DNA from: Cobetia sp. L2A1
GTDB lineage: Bacteria; Pseudomonadota; Gammaproteobacteria; Pseudomonadales; Halomonadaceae
Length of the DNA: 64,000 nucleotides
Direction of reading: 5' to 3'
Assembly: GCF_009796845.1 (NCBI RefSeq)
Contig: NZ_CP047025.1
Coordinates: 1,736,001 to 1,800,000, forward strand
The translations under genes were made by a program, and so were the position numbers. Each line of letters begins with the position of its first letter. Position 1 is the stretch's first letter. Under the pieces are notes generated by a model. That model was not told the DNA's origin and made no database searches. It worked only from the letters and a program-made list of their open reading frames with translations. Below, piece by piece: positions 63,267-64,000 of this stretch.

Positions 63267-63317
63267 GGCTTGTGTCTCATGGGCTGGGGGTCAAGGTGAC
63301 GTGGCATTATCGCGTAT

Positions 63318-64000
63318 TCAGTGCGGGTTCAGCATGGCAAAGCGTGCGACCAATGCGATCGCCAGTGTCGCCAACATGATTTCCAGCCATGACAAGCGGC
63401 TCAGCATCACACCTGCCTTTGCTTGTGGTGACAGCCTCGGTACCAGGTGATAGCGATTGAAGACCGCAATGCCGACCATCGTCAGCACGAGCAATATCTT
63501 GACGCTGAGCAGCCGCTGATAGTCGTGTGACCAGTCCAGCGGCAGTGCACCGACGATCAACCAGCTATTGAGTGCACCCGAGAGGATGACCACTGCGACG
63601 GCCACATGACCCACGCGCGAAAAGCGAATCAGCGCCGCGACGACGGTGTCGTGCCAGCGGGGCTGATGCAAGAGCCTCAGCGTCGTGATCATCGGGAAGA
63701 GGGCGCCTAGCCAGAAGCCACCCGCCAACAGATGCATCCATTGATTGCCGCGATGCAGCCATTTGAGCTCACCGCCATGCATGGCGGAGTGTCCAGAGAT
63801 CGTCAAAGATGCCAGCAACGCCATGCTGGACATCGCGATGATTTCCAAGCGTCTGCCGGGTGTCATGAGAAGTGCGATCAGACCTGCCAGTGCGATGATG
63901 GCCTTGCAAGACCATGCCAGACCTATCGTGGTCTGGGTCGCGACACGCCAGAGCAGAGAGGGTGCGAGCGCATCTAACCACCCCCTTCCCAGGATGGCCG
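63318..64000 (-). CDS. copD: CopD-family copper-related membrane protein (5' partial)
   Basis: The frame stays open to the right edge, so the N-terminus is missing; about 227 residues are visible. It is a multi-helix protein with SGHSAMHGGELKWLHRGNQWMHLLAGGFWLGALFP, LIRFSRVGHVAVAVVILSGALNSWLIVGALPL, and YQRLLSVKILLVLTMVGIAVFNRYHLVPRL, the His-rich CopD pattern. CopD helps copper cross the inner membrane. Its partner copC, if present, lies beyond the window. The listed ATG at 63866 is internal. Confidence 0.87.
   Translation of the reverse strand, partial: AILGRGWLDALAPSLLWRVATQTTIGLAWSCKAIIALAGLIALLMTPGRRLEIIAMSSMALLASLTISGHSAMHGGELKWLHRGNQWMHLLAGGFWLGALFPMITTLRLLHQPRWHDTVVAALIRFSRVGHVAVAVVILSGALNSWLIVGALPLDWSHDYQRLLSVKILLVLTMVGIAVFNRYHLVPRLSPQAKAGVMLSRLSWLEIMLATLAIALVARFAMLNPH

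Overview
The window reads as chromosomal DNA of a halophilic or marine gammaproteobacterium, most likely Halomonadaceae (Halomonas/Cobetia type). This is inferred from the mix of genes: a BCCT-family carrier, an NhaC-type Na+/H+ antiporter, a TRAP transporter next to sulfonate-degradation homologs, a DddP-like M24 enzyme, and many LysR regulators in a moderately GC-rich sequence. No rRNA, tRNA, CRISPR array, insertion sequence or prophage was seen. Genes are tightly packed, with ATGA stop/start overlaps inside operons and clear hairpin terminators between units. The genes at both edges are cut.

Left edge to 6.5 kb: an expanded GAK-type cassette (ATP-grasp enzyme, HprK-related kinase, amphi-Trp protein). 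Inserted in it are three phosphoester or phosphohistidine hydrolases: a SixA-Nudix fusion, a histidine phosphatase and a PPP-type phosphoesterase. A class A beta-lactamase follows. 6.7-10.7 kb: an Old Yellow Enzyme, a small Trp-rich protein, a LysR regulator and a DMT carrier.

10.9-18.6 kb: a probable organosulfonate catabolic island. It holds a CuyA-like cysteate sulfo-lyase, a HpsN/HisD-like dehydrogenase, a DegT-type aminotransferase, a complete DctPQM TRAP transporter and an Asp/Glu-type racemase. One reading is import of a C3 amino-alcohol sulfonate, oxidation to cysteate, racemisation and desulfonation. 18.6-25.2 kb: a nimR/nimT-like pair, cpdB, a minimal 2OG-Fe(II) oxygenase, an alpha/beta hydrolase behind a TetR-type operator, and a GNAT acetyltransferase.

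25.4-30.6 kb: a four-gene family-5 ABC importer behind a Zur-like palindrome, so a zinc-related uptake role is likely. 30.6-38.4 kb: TspO, an RhtA-like exporter with its divergent XRE-cupin regulator, NhaC, a LuxR regulator, and a nitrilase/APC permease pair. 38.6-45 kb: single genes of general physiology, including mntP behind a yybP-ykoY manganese riboswitch, a YghU-type GST, and a TetR/oxidoreductase pair. 45-52 kb: a Fur-box TonB siderophore receptor, an HD-GYP protein, and a DUF1989/PutP/LysR group.

52.4-55.4 kb: an arsRCHB arsenic operon. 55.6-64 kb: two LysR regulators, a DUF2798 protein, a DddP-like M24 enzyme followed by a BCCT carrier with a changed aromatic cage, an extended SDR, a DUF3820 protein and a partial copD.
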